Shown: positions 1-7,319 of the stretch, piece by piece
Layout of the letters: every line of letters starts with the position of its first letter
Position numbering within the stretch: the stretch's first letter is position 1
Assembly: GCA_030620215.1 (NCBI GenBank)
Contig: JAUXFE010000003.1
Coordinates: forward strand, 1 to 18,640
Direction of reading: 5' to 3'
DNA from: Candidatus Peregrinibacteria bacterium
Lineage (GTDB): Bacteria; Patescibacteria; Gracilibacteria; UM-FILTER-43-11
DNA length: 18,640 nucleotides
The notes under the pieces: generated by a model
The model's database searches: none
What the model saw: the letters and a program-made list of their open reading frames with translations, nothing else
What the model was told of the DNA's origin: nothing
Made by a program: the position numbers and the translations under genes

Positions 1-834
1 AAGAACGCTGGGCCAAATGAGCTGGATTTTCATTATAATAGGGTGGTTAAAACATTCGAAAATATGAAGAATGAGATGGATGCATTAGAGTTTATTGCAA
101 AAGGTGTAAGTGCTAATAAGCTTCCGGAAGATTCTGACTACGCTAAACAATTCAAAAAAACAGTAGAGAACCTAACTGATAAAGCCAGACAACTGGAGAA
201 AGATGGAAAGCCTGAAATAGGTGGTCTTACATTTGATCAGATAATTTCTATAATGGTTGCTGCTCGCAAGGTTCATTATAAATCATATAGAATAGAAGAC
301 TTTAAAACTGCTAAATTAGATCGGCAAAAAAAATTAGAAGAACCTGATTATGAAACAGATGCTAAGCTTGCAAGCTTATTAGGAGAAGAAAAGAAGACAG
401 ATTCTGAAAAAGAAATGTCACCGTCAGAGATATTAGCTGCGGTTGCAACAGAGGCTGAAGGCCCTGTAGGTGAATTAGCTTATATAAAAGATCACTTGCT
501 TGATGCCGATGAAGGTGAACTTAAAAACTGGGTAGCTTATATAAGCAGAGTTTCAGAGGCTATAGCCAATGCCGAAAAAGGCACAAGTATTGATGAGGTT
601 GTTACACAAGTTATGAAGGGTATGGGAGAACAGGTAGATCTTAACGTAAGAGAAAAAATCGGGCAGGAAAATATGCGCTGGTTAGGAGCAGTCGCAAAAA
701 TGGCTGATGTTAAGCCTGGTGAAGGGTCAACAAAAGAAGTGGCACAAAAAATGCTTGATAACATAATGACTTACAAAATACCTTCTTATAAAAAAGATAC
801 ACTTAGAGGTCAATTTGAACTTAACTTTGGCTAA
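1..834 (+). CDS. C-terminal part of an unrecognised protein, 5' end outside the window
   Basis: The reading frame is open from base 1 through an in-frame GTG at 43 to TAA at 832-834, and no Shine-Dalgarno sequence precedes that GTG. I therefore treat this as the 3' part of a longer gene rather than a 263-aa protein starting at 43. The visible part (about 277 residues) is charged, lysine- and glutamate-rich and probably mostly helical. It has no membrane segment, no cysteine cluster and no motif I recognise. A good intrinsic terminator follows, so it ends a transcription unit. Its neighbour is the VirD4-like ATPase on the same strand, and its composition resembles the 763-aa protein at 7320-9611, so it could belong to the same secretion-like cluster. 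That link is inference from position and composition only. Confidence 0.75.
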   Translation, partial: KNAGPNELDFHYNRVVKTFENMKNEMDALEFIAKGVSANKLPEDSDYAKQFKKTVENLTDKARQLEKDGKPEIGGLTFDQIISIMVAARKVHYKSYRIEDFKTAKLDRQKKLEEPDYETDAKLASLLGEEKKTDSEKEMSPSEILAAVATEAEGPVGELAYIKDHLLDADEGELKNWVAYISRVSEAIANAEKGTSIDEVVTQVMKGMGEQVDLNVREKIGQENMRWLGAVAKMADVKPGEGSTKEVAQKMLDNIMTYKIPSYKKDTLRGQFELNFG

Positions 835-849
835 TATCCAAAAAATCTG

Positions 850-881
850 AAAACCCTGCTCCAATCGGTGCGGGGTTTTTT
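850..881 (+). terminator. Intrinsic terminator after the first gene
   Basis: AAAACCCTGC (850-859) pairs with GCGGGGTTTT (870-879) with one T:G wobble across a 10-nt loop, and the right arm runs directly into a T tract. It lies 15 nt after the TAA at 832-834. Confidence 0.85.
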
Positions 882-895
882 GTTATTTGAATATT

Positions 896-1089
896 GTCTG
901 AACTGTGATTTGTTTGATTAAATTGATTATTGTGATGTAAGGACACAGAACACAGGACACAGAACTCAGCTCATCGAGCCTGAGCGGCCTCAGAGCCGAA
1001 GGCTGAATTCTTCTGTTTCCTGTGTCCTGTGTTCTGTGTCCTGAAAAATCATACCTTTCAATTCAATCATAAATAATCACAGTTCAGAC
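896..1089. repeat. 194-bp nested palindrome with GTCTGAACTG ends (MITE-like)
   Basis: The outer 15 bp, GTCTGAACTGTGATT (896-910), is perfectly inverted at 1075-1089. Inside it, the heptads GGACACA-GAACACA-GGACACA-GAACTCA (941-968) oppose the heptads at 1011-1045 (TTCTGTT-TCCTGTG-TCCTGTG-TTCTGTG-TCCTGAA). The centre holds a further short hairpin, with CTGAG facing CTCAG near 980-993. Nearly the whole 310-bp gap between the first gene's stop and the ATPase start is this element plus the terminator and a promoter. It carries no open reading frame of its own. The same ends recur at 11654-11780, so this is a dispersed element and not a local palindrome. The sequence ATT flanks both ends, which may be a short target duplication, but the second copy does not repeat it. 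Confidence 0.85.
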
Positions 1090-1090
1090 A

Positions 1091-1119
1091 TTGTGTCATT
1101 GGTCATTTTTAATTATACT
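1091..1119 (+). promoter_or_regulatory. Candidate promoter of the VirD4-like gene
   Basis: TTGTGT (1091-1096), a 17-nt spacer and TATACT (1114-1119) give a plausible housekeeping-sigma promoter. Its -35 box begins two bases after the palindrome ends. Transcription would start near 1126, about 20 nt before the TTG start codon. Confidence 0.5.
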
Positions 1120-1144
1120 GATCCTGAATTAAAAAATAAAAAAG

Positions 1145-3751
1145 TTGGAGATATTTCTGCAAATCCTCGGCACCGCAATCGTTATCGCCTTATTTCTGCT
1201 TTTAATATGGTGGTATATCAGAAAAAAGCGGAATTTGGAAAGATCTTTAAATATGGTCTTTTTAAAGATTTCAGTGCCTATCAGGGATTCCAAAGAAGAT
1301 CGTGAGCGTGAGACCGAACAATTTTCTTCCGGTAAAACACATAAAGAGGTCAACGATGTGATGACCCACTTTTTTGAGGCAATACATTCCGTTTATTGCA
1401 GTGATTATGTAAGGATCATAACGGGGCAGGATTTCTTTTCATGTGAATATGTAATTCTGGATGGGGAATTGCAGTTTTTTCTGGTATGCCCACGAAACCT
1501 AAAATCTCTTATTGAAAAACAAGTAACAGCTTTTTATTCAGATATATTTATAGAACAGGTCGAGGATTACAACATATTCCGGCAGGGCTATAAGTCTACA
1601 GGTATGTATGTAAAGCTGTCTAAATCCTATATATATCCGATCAAGACTTATCAGTTTATGGGTTCGGATCCTTTTAACAATATCGCGAATACCTTATCCA
1701 AAATTTCTCCCGATGAAGGAGCGGCCATTCAGATAATGCTCCGTCCGCTTGCAGATGGCTGGCAAAAGAAAGGCCGAAAAGTTGCGCAGGATTTATTTTT
1801 AGGTAAAAAGGTAAAATCGTTTTGGGCAAAGCTTAATGTTTTTAGCTGGTTTGCCACATTACTGCGTATTTTAACCCAAGGCGCTGATAACGAAAAATTC
1901 ACCGAAAATATTGATACAAATACAGGTGCAACGCGTACAACTCCACTGATGGATGAGCAGGTAAAGCTTATGGAAACCAAAAATGTAAAGGTTGGTTTCG
2001 AGAGCGTGATCCGCGTTGTGGGTTCCGCGAAGAATATGTATAGAGCAAAGCAATTGGTAGTAGAAATTAAAGATTCATTCGCGCAATTTAATGCCCCGAA
2101 TAACAATTCTTTTTCAAAAACCAAATATTTCTCCAGAAAGGCGCTTTTAAAAGGGTTTATATTACGTGATATAAAACGCGGAATATTAAAACGGATTATG
2201 GATTTCCGTAAAATGATTTTGTGTTCCGAGGAAATTGCATCCGTATTTCATTTTCCAAATATCAAATATAACAAATCTCCCGTTATTAAATGGCAGCAGT
2301 TTAAAATCGCGGTGGCGCCAAATAACACACCAACAGAAGGATTGTTCCTTGGTGATAATATTTTCCGCGGAGAAACAAAGCCGGTACATATCAAACGCGA
2401 TGACCGCAGAAGGCACTTTTATCTCATCGGTAAATCCGGTACGGGTAAATCCACAATTCTTAAAGAGATGGTTAAACAGGATCTTAAAGGAGGTGAGGGG
2501 GTTTGCTTAATCGATCCGCATGGCGATCTTGCTGAGAGCGTACTTGCCCATATTCCACGTAAAAGAGCCGATGATGTGATTGTATTCGATCCTGGTGATC
2601 TTGGCAGGCCGATGGGGCTGAATATTCTCGAGGCGTACACGACGGATGAGAAAGAATTTATGTCGCAGGAAGCCCTCGCAATTTTTATCAAATTATTCGG
2701 TGAAGAGATCATGGGTCCGCGTCTTCAGCACTATTTCCGAAATGGCTGTCTTACGCTTATGGAAGATGATGAAGAAGGCGCAACGTTAATAGATCTCCCT
2801 CGCTTATTTACGGATGACTCATGGCAGAAATATAAAGTAAATAAGGTTAAAAATCCGGTCGTAAGATCTTTCTGGGAAAAGGAGATGGCCGCTACAGGGG
2901 CTCGTGAAAAGCAGGAAATGATCCCGTATTTCAGCGCCAAATTTGGTCCTTTTATAACAAACGCTCAAATCCGTAATATTATAGGTCAGACAAAATCCGG
3001 TTTTGATTTCCGTAAAGTCATGGATGAAGGCAAGATCCTTATCTGTAATCTATCCAAAGGTAAGTTAGGCGATTTAAACGCGCAATTGCTTGGTATGATA
3101 ATGGTATCTAAGCTTCAGATGGGCGCCATGAGTCGTGTGGACACACCGGAGGAAGAAAGGCGTGATTTTTATTTGTATGTGGATGAATTCCAGAACTTCG
3201 TAACTGATTCATTTGCATCCATTCTTTCTGAAGCCCGCAAATACCGCCTTGATCTCATCATTGCTCATCAATATATTTCGCAGATCACAAAGCTCCACGG
3301 AGGAGGTAAAGGCTCACATGAAGACACCACCATCCGCGACGCGGTATTTGGTAACGTGGGTTCAATGATGTGCTTTAAAATTGGTGCACAGGATGCTGAA
3401 TACATGGCAAAGGAATTTGCACCGATATTCAGCGAGCAGGATCTTATCAACATCGCGAACTATCAGGCTTATATAAAATTGAATATAGATAATGCCACTT
3501 CCCGTGCTTTCTCCATGTCCACATTTTATGATCCGAATAAAGGAGATCTCGAGGCAGCTGAAGCATTTAGGCAGTTATCCCGCCTTAAATTCGCTCGCGA
3601 AAAGGATTTCACAGAACGTGAAATCTATCGCCGTATAGGCACCGCCACAATGCAGAATGTGGCAAATGCAAGTGGTACACCGCCAGTGAAACCGCCAACA
3701 GGCACACCGCCTCCTGCGAAACCACCACAACAGCCACCGGAGGATAAATAA
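1145..3751 (+). CDS. TraD/VirD4-like type IV secretion or conjugation ATPase
   Basis: This is a membrane-anchored AAA+/RecA-like motor of the VirD4/TraD/TraG kind, which feeds DNA or protein substrates into a type IV channel. In the 868-residue product, residues 5-25 form one membrane helix, followed by a basic stop-transfer patch. About 350 residues of a family-specific region follow. The Walker A motif GKSGTGKS is at 429-436. The Walker B-type FYLYVDEFQNF has its acidic pair at D680-E681, and IIAHQYISQI just after it resembles the sensor region of this family. The last 23 residues are a proline-rich tail. The frame is closed by TAA at 1130-1132, so TTG 1145 is the only start that keeps the membrane helix; the next good one, ATG at 1253, would lose it. 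No Shine-Dalgarno is visible. The TrbL/VirB6-like gene on the opposite strand supports the role. The ATPase fold is certain; the substrate is unknown. Confidence 0.88.
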   Translation: MEIFLQILGTAIVIALFLLLIWWYIRKKRNLERSLNMVFLKISVPIRDSKEDRERETEQFSSGKTHKEVNDVMTHFFEAIHSVYCSDYVRIITGQDFFSCEYVILDGELQFFLVCPRNLKSLIEKQVTAFYSDIFIEQVEDYNIFRQGYKSTGMYVKLSKSYIYPIKTYQFMGSDPFNNIANTLSKISPDEGAAIQIMLRPLADGWQKKGRKVAQDLFLGKKVKSFWAKLNVFSWFATLLRILTQGADNEKFTENIDTNTGATRTTPLMDEQVKLMETKNVKVGFESVIRVVGSAKNMYRAKQLVVEIKDSFAQFNAPNNNSFSKTKYFSRKALLKGFILRDIKRGILKRIMDFRKMILCSEEIASVFHFPNIKYNKSPVIKWQQFKIAVAPNNTPTEGLFLGDNIFRGETKPVHIKRDDRRRHFYLIGKSGTGKSTILKEMVKQDLKGGEGVCLIDPHGDLAESVLAHIPRKRADDVIVFDPGDLGRPMGLNILEAYTTDEKEFMSQEALAIFIKLFGEEIMGPRLQHYFRNGCLTLMEDDEEGATLIDLPRLFTDDSWQKYKVNKVKNPVVRSFWEKEMAATGAREKQEMIPYFSAKFGPFITNAQIRNIIGQTKSGFDFRKVMDEGKILICNLSKGKLGDLNAQLLGMIMVSKLQMGAMSRVDTPEEERRDFYLYVDEFQNFVTDSFASILSEARKYRLDLIIAHQYISQITKLHGGGKGSHEDTTIRDAVFGNVGSMMCFKIGAQDAEYMAKEFAPIFSEQDLINIANYQAYIKLNIDNATSRAFSMSTFYDPNKGDLEAAEAFRQLSRLKFAREKDFTEREIYRRIGTATMQNVANASGTPPVKPPTGTPPPAKPPQQPPEDK

Positions 3752-3764
3752 TTTAAAAAGATAT

Positions 3765-3793
3765 TTGACAGGTAAATATATGTTCAATAGAAT
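3765..3793 (+). promoter_or_regulatory. Candidate promoter of the first transposase
   Basis: TTGACA (3765-3770) is a perfect -35 box, followed by a 17-nt spacer and TAGAAT (3788-3793). It lies between the ATPase stop codon and the transposase ATG at 3828, giving a leader of roughly 28 nt. Confidence 0.55.
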
Positions 3794-3827
3794 ATAGACG
3801 ATTATTTTTGATTTTAAGTGAATTGAT

Positions 3828-4400
3828 ATGTATCCAAATGAATTTAATCCTGAATTATATCAGGAAAAATACCGAATAAAATCCTTGCGTCTGCCACATT
3901 GGGATTATTCGTCGGATGGCTGGTATTTTATAACCATTTGCACCAAAAACATGGTGGAATGTTTTGGTGAGGTGCGAAATTTCATTATGGGTTTGTCAGA
4001 CGCAGGGTGTATTGCCACAAAATTGTGGCAGGAAATACCAAAACATTTTGATAATGTCCGATTGGATGAATGGGTTGTAATGCCAAATCATTTGCATGGG
4101 ATTATCCAAATTTACAATCCACCATCCGTAGAGACGCGCCATGGCGCGTCTCTACGGTGGAATGAAAATAAATTTGGACCACTGCCACCAAAATCCCTAC
4201 AGTCTATTATAAACCATTTCAAAGGGGCGGTAACAAATTGGTGCCGTAATAACGGACATCAAAATTTTACCTGGCAACCCTTATTCTACGACCATATCAT
4301 CCGAAACGAAAAATCATTAAATAGAATAAGAAAATATATTTACGACAATCCAGAAAAATGGGAATTGGATCGGAATAATCCTGATGGGTTGTGGATGTAA
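3828..4400 (+). CDS. REP-associated Y1 transposase (RAYT, IS200-like HUH fold), copy 1
   Basis: This is a single-strand DNA nuclease of the Y1 HUH superfamily. RAYT proteins cut and rejoin hairpin-forming REP sequences through a covalent 5'-phosphotyrosine. The 190-residue product has the typical N-terminal YRIKSLRLPHWDY and FITICTKN segments, and the metal-binding HUH motif lies in VVMPNHLHGI (H88, H90). The C-terminal FYDHIIRNE...IRKYIYDNP segment (about 153-175) should carry the nucleophile; I cannot say which of Y154, Y170 or Y172 it is. Residues 99-111 are encoded by a perfect 32-bp palindrome and look like an insertion in an otherwise complete protein. Compared with copy 2 at 18153 there are 13 differences in 80 aligned N-terminal residues. 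No IS-type ends were seen. The gene stands alone behind its own promoter, between two convergent parts of the secretion-like cluster. Confidence 0.9.
   Translation: MYPNEFNPELYQEKYRIKSLRLPHWDYSSDGWYFITICTKNMVECFGEVRNFIMGLSDAGCIATKLWQEIPKHFDNVRLDEWVVMPNHLHGIIQIYNPPSVETRHGASLRWNENKFGPLPPKSLQSIINHFKGAVTNWCRNNGHQNFTWQPLFYDHIIRNEKSLNRIRKYIYDNPEKWELDRNNPDGLWM
4126..4157. repeat. Perfect 32-bp palindrome inside the transposase gene (REP-like)
   Basis: CCGTAGAGACGCGCCA (4126-4141) is followed at once by its exact reverse complement. Read in frame it encodes part of P-S-V-E-T-R-H-G-A-S-L-R-W just after the HUH motif. The stem base carries GTAG, the tetranucleotide known at the foot of REP hairpins bound by enterobacterial RAYT proteins. 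Related palindromes occur at 4497-4556 and 18447-18476. Confidence 0.9.
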
Positions 4401-4489
4401 AATACCCCGAAGACTGGGAATGGTCATCAGCTGGTTATTACATAAATGGGGAGCAGGGGAGGGTAAGTATTGATGATATGGAGATATAG
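4385..4489 (+). pseudogene. C-terminal remnant of another Y1-type transposase
   Basis: In a frame different from the preceding transposase, the stretch reads VDVKYPEDWEWSSAGYYING, then EQGRVSIDDMEI, and ends at TAG 4487-4489. The pattern PEDW.WSSA.YY is typical of the C-terminal tail of longer REP-associated transposases, which follow the YI..NP segment with such a tail. The frame is closed upstream by TGA at 4382-4384, so no complete gene is present. It is either the leftover of a second transposase or the original tail of the first, lost through a frameshift at its stop codon. The second option is weaker, because short RAYT proteins normally end near the NP motif. Confidence 0.55.
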
Positions 4490-4496
4490 GCAAGAC

Positions 4497-4556
4497 AGAG
4501 ACGAAGCCCCGCTAAGCGGGGCTTCGTCGCGGGGGTTGCACTGCAACGTCTCTACG
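4497..4556. repeat. Compound REP-like palindrome between the convergent genes
   Basis: Outer arms AGAGACG (4497-4503) and CGTCTCTACG (4547-4556) match the arms of the palindrome inside the transposase. They enclose a perfect 13-bp stem GACGAAGCCCCGC/GCGGGGCTTCGTC (4500-4512 and 4516-4528, loop TAA) and a small GTTGCA/TGCAAC stem (4535-4547). The inner hairpin could end transcription from both sides, but no T tract follows it, so I class it as a repeat and not as a terminator. Confidence 0.75.
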
Positions 4557-4582
4557 TTTTGGTTTTAATAATTCAATTATTA

Positions 4583-6700
4583 TTATCCGGCTGGTGCTGC
4601 TGGTGCTGCTGGTGCTGCTGGCGGTGCTGCTGGCGGTGCTGCTACTCCTCCTGGCATTTTAAGATGTGCTTTTACTGCCTCTAGTACTTTTTCTTGGTCT
4701 GTACCGAAGCCTGCCCGAGCCAATTTAGGTTTAAATTGTTTATCATTAATTAAGGCAATTGCCGCTTTTTTATCAAGTTCTAATTCAATCAGAATTTGCC
4801 GTCCTGCACCATCATAATCTTTTTTGTTTATTGATTGTATTATAGTAGCTCTTTTCTTTGAGTCTGTTGCAAGCTGATCTGCAGGCTCTTTTGCGCCACC
4901 AAGTCTTTTCAGTCTATCCTGTGCAAATTTGTCTTTGAGATTATATGCTATAGCTTCTCCAGAAGTCCGCTTCCATGATCCTGTCTTATGATCATATATA
5001 GGTACCGCAGGTGCCCAATATGGGGTCTTTGCCATCCATGTACCGGCGCGTTTACCAAGGCTGTCTATAGTATTGGTGATTTGACCGACAATAGGCATAT
5101 CGCCGAGTACACTGAATACGCCTACCCAAAGCACTCCAAGCACTACCAAAAGCCAGATAAACTGAGTCATGCTATCCATGCCGGATATAAGTGAGCTGAA
5201 TCCTATTACACTATTTGTGACAGTTCCTGTTTCATTTAATGTGTCCCATGTTTTCCCTGTTACATAGCCAGCGGATTGTCCGGCTGAGATCATAAGAAAG
5301 ACAACGGTAAAAACAGCGCCGACTTTCACGGGTACAAATGCCCATTTTATAAATTGGGCAATACCGATTTTATCTCCGGCTATTTTAAATTTTTCGCTAA
5401 ATAGCATAAGCACCAGAAATGGTGAAAACGCCACAAATATCCATAAAACCGCCATACGTATGATCAGGGCTATAAAGAGCGCGAGCAGTGTTACTGTATA
5501 AGCACCTTGCAGGAGTAGCGACATTATAGTGCCGACTGAGATTTGCGCCAACGTTCCACCGCTTGATTTTATTAAATTCTGAATACGCGCCATACCATAT
5601 GTTAAATATACAACACTGCCATTTCTGTTGTATTTGAGCAGATTCATATTGCCCCAGCAGGTTATGCTTTTATTCCAATACGGACTGGTACGATCTTCGC
5701 CCACACTGTCTTCAGTTACATCTTCAACACCTTCAACTAAAAAATAGGCATCATCGTATCCTTCTCTAATTTCATCTTTGTTACAGCTTTCTATAACTGC
5801 ACCCTCCTTTACAACCGCTCCTTCTCCTACCCTATATTCAAAATTGCCCGGATCTGAACCATATGGATACCAAAATGCTGTCGGCAAACATTGACCTTCT
5901 GTTTCCTGATCACTTACAACAACACAGGGTTCATATTCTATGTTAAGATCCGTTCTGGCTACGCCCATAGGTATACTGAACACTATATTGGTAGCTACAT
6001 TAGCGGCATCAAGAACCACCTTTGTGGCTAGCCACGAAAAGTTTACGGCAACGAGTAACAGTGTGAATTTAATTAAATAATCTTTTAATTTTCCGCCTTC
6101 AGCTCCGCCTTTAATATCAAATATCTCCCTTAAGGCAAGCACTAATAAAATCAATACGAAAATTATATTTACTATATTCCTGCTTACCGTCCATATTAAT
6201 TTCAGCATATTGCCCATCGCGCCTTCATAAATATAATCTATACCTAAAAAGTTACCTATCTGGAAGGATAAAAAGTTGATCATAGGATGAAATATCATAT
6301 GAAGAACACTTGCCCATTTGTTAACATCTGCAAGGGCTGAGTTTGGATCAAATGCCTCCTGAGGGAATTGTTCCGCAAGTATTTGTTCTATTGATGGCGA
6401 ATCACTGTCACTGGTAGCTCCTCCTCCTAATAAATCTTCATCTTCAGGCGTTAATCCTCCACCTTCTCCTCCACCTTCACCTGCTGGTTCATCTTTATAT
6501 AATGATTCTCCCGTTTCTGCATAATGTGCGACCTCCTCTGGTGTAATATCCATATCTACATCATCATCCTGCGCCAAAGCAGTTGTGATATGAGATTGAT
6601 CAGTTTGGTAATCCACCTGACTAAAACTCAGATTAAAAGTAAGTACAAATACAAGAGTGAGTAAAATTCCTTTGATGACCGTCTGTGCGTATTTTTTCAT
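4583..6700 (-). CDS. TrbL/VirB6-like multi-pass membrane protein of a type IV secretion-like system
   Basis: Channel-type inner membrane component, proposed from its membrane layout. The 705-residue product starts with a signal-like segment (about residues 8-28). An acidic, glycine-rich linker (50-90) follows. Hydrophobic helices lie near 168-191, 205-228, 391-435 (two or three), 453-475 and 511-536. The segment RMAVLWIFVAFSPFLVLMLF followed by an amphipathic loop and another helix is the arrangement I know from TrbL/VirB6-like proteins of Patescibacteria. The soluble C-terminal part ends in an Ala-Pro-rich tail encoded by tandem repeats. ATG 6700 is chosen because it opens the signal-like segment. 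There is no Shine-Dalgarno; a heptad repeat array directly abuts the ATG. It is the last gene of the minus-strand set and converges on the VirD4-like side. The membrane character is certain, the family assignment probable. Confidence 0.72.
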   Translation of the reverse strand: MKKYAQTVIKGILLTLVFVLTFNLSFSQVDYQTDQSHITTALAQDDDVDMDITPEEVAHYAETGESLYKDEPAGEGGGEGGGLTPEDEDLLGGGATSDSDSPSIEQILAEQFPQEAFDPNSALADVNKWASVLHMIFHPMINFLSFQIGNFLGIDYIYEGAMGNMLKLIWTVSRNIVNIIFVLILLVLALREIFDIKGGAEGGKLKDYLIKFTLLLVAVNFSWLATKVVLDAANVATNIVFSIPMGVARTDLNIEYEPCVVVSDQETEGQCLPTAFWYPYGSDPGNFEYRVGEGAVVKEGAVIESCNKDEIREGYDDAYFLVEGVEDVTEDSVGEDRTSPYWNKSITCWGNMNLLKYNRNGSVVYLTYGMARIQNLIKSSGGTLAQISVGTIMSLLLQGAYTVTLLALFIALIIRMAVLWIFVAFSPFLVLMLFSEKFKIAGDKIGIAQFIKWAFVPVKVGAVFTVVFLMISAGQSAGYVTGKTWDTLNETGTVTNSVIGFSSLISGMDSMTQFIWLLVVLGVLWVGVFSVLGDMPIVGQITNTIDSLGKRAGTWMAKTPYWAPAVPIYDHKTGSWKRTSGEAIAYNLKDKFAQDRLKRLGGAKEPADQLATDSKKRATIIQSINKKDYDGAGRQILIELELDKKAAIALINDKQFKPKLARAGFGTDQEKVLEAVKAHLKMPGGVAAPPAAPPAAPAAPAAPAG
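4593..4643. repeat. Coding tandem repeat for the Ala-Pro tail
   Basis: Three copies of the 9-mer GGTGCTGCT (4593-4619) are followed by two copies of the 12-mer GGCGGTGCTGCT (4620-4643), read on the minus strand as A-A-P and A-A-P-P units. The repeat is in frame and can vary in copy number without breaking the gene. Confidence 0.85.
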
Positions 6701-6701
6701 A

Positions 6702-6968
6702 ATATTCGTAATTTGTAATTTGTAATTCGTAATTCTGGCAATTATTGGTTTTAAATAATGAATTGTGAGTAAGATTTAAAATAATTTACATATTAAACCC
6801 ATTTTTTTAATTATATTTTGTTATTAGTTAATAATTTTTTAGTTGATTATTTAATTATAAAAATAAATTTAATGTTGTTTTTAATAATTGTTATTAGACT
6901 TAGAATTTAAAACCGGATACTGACTACATAGAGAATTACCAATTACCAATTACGAATTACGAATTTAG
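6702..6968. repeat. Inverted pair of heptad arrays around an AT-rich spacer
   Basis: On the plus strand, AATTTGT-AATTTGT-AATTCGT-AATTCTG (6710-6737, with a related unit at 6702-6709) faces AATTACC-AATTACC-AATTACG-AATTACG-AATTTAG (6934-6968). The two arrays are roughly complementary and could form a hairpin. One array touches the ATG of the TrbL-like gene at 6700; the other contains the stop codon of the 103-aa gene (6965-6967). The roughly 190-nt spacer is almost entirely A and T. I see no gene or convincing promoter in it. Confidence 0.75.
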
Positions 6969-7276
6969 AATATAAGTTTAAATATTAATCCCACAGTTCC
7001 TCCTGTTGTACCAAATCCGATAAGATAAGGTGCGGCTTTTCTAAGCCTTTTTCTTCTCTTTTTCTTGGCACGAGCTTTAATCTCCATCTGCTGTCTTTGT
7101 CTGGCTTCAGCCTGCATTAACGGCTGTATCATGGCCTGCTCCATCATCTGGCGTTGATATTTCTGAGCTTGTTCCTGTTTCATTCTCGTATCTTTCTGCT
7201 CTTCATTTGTCTGCTCATTATCTTCTTCATTTCCCTCATCATTTCCCCCTTGATTTGGTATTAGACGATCCGCCAT
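6965..7276 (-). CDS. Small Gln/Glu-rich protein with a basic patch and C-terminal membrane tail
   Basis: I do not recognise this 103-residue protein. Residues 1-30 are acidic and asparagine-rich. Residues 30-67 are rich in Q, E, M and A with no glycine or proline except one P, as expected of a coiled coil. Residues 68-80 are strongly basic (KARAKKKRRKRLRKAA), and the last 20 or so residues (YLIGFGTTGGTVGLIFKLIF) are hydrophobic enough for one membrane pass. This fits a tail-anchored protein with the bulk in the cytoplasm and the basic patch at the membrane face. It sits between two genes of the secretion-like cluster on the same strand, which suggests an accessory or scaffold role (inference). 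The ATG at 7276 has no Shine-Dalgarno but is preceded by a perfectly phased heptad array. Confidence 0.72.
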   Translation of the reverse strand: MADRLIPNQGGNDEGNEEDNEQTNEEQKDTRMKQEQAQKYQRQMMEQAMIQPLMQAEARQRQQMEIKARAKKKRRKRLRKAAPYLIGFGTTGGTVGLIFKLIF

Positions 7277-7281
7277 TCACT

Positions 7282-7316
7282 TATAATTAAAAATTATGAA
7301 TTAAAAATTAAAAATT
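7282..7316 (-). repeat. Five phased heptads just upstream of the 103-aa gene
   Basis: Read on the minus strand the units are AATTTTT, AATTTTT, AATTCAT, AATTTTT, AATTATA, then AGTGA and the ATG. The array fills the whole gap from the 763-aa gene's stop to this start. The final units and the AGT spacer match those in front of gyrB. Confidence 0.85.
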
Positions 7317-7319
7317 AAA

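Noticed and set aside
941..1045. The short repeats as a CRISPR array.
   Set aside because: Units are 7 nt, contiguous, without spacers, and arranged as an inverted pair; no cas gene is present.
1093..1305. A 70-codon plus-strand frame overlapping the start of the ATPase gene.
   Set aside because: It overlaps the promoter candidate and the ATPase membrane helix in another frame and shows no protein-like features of its own.
4500..4528. The 13-bp GC-rich hairpin as an intrinsic terminator.
   Set aside because: No T tract follows on either strand; it is better explained as part of the REP-like compound palindrome. It may still affect transcription.
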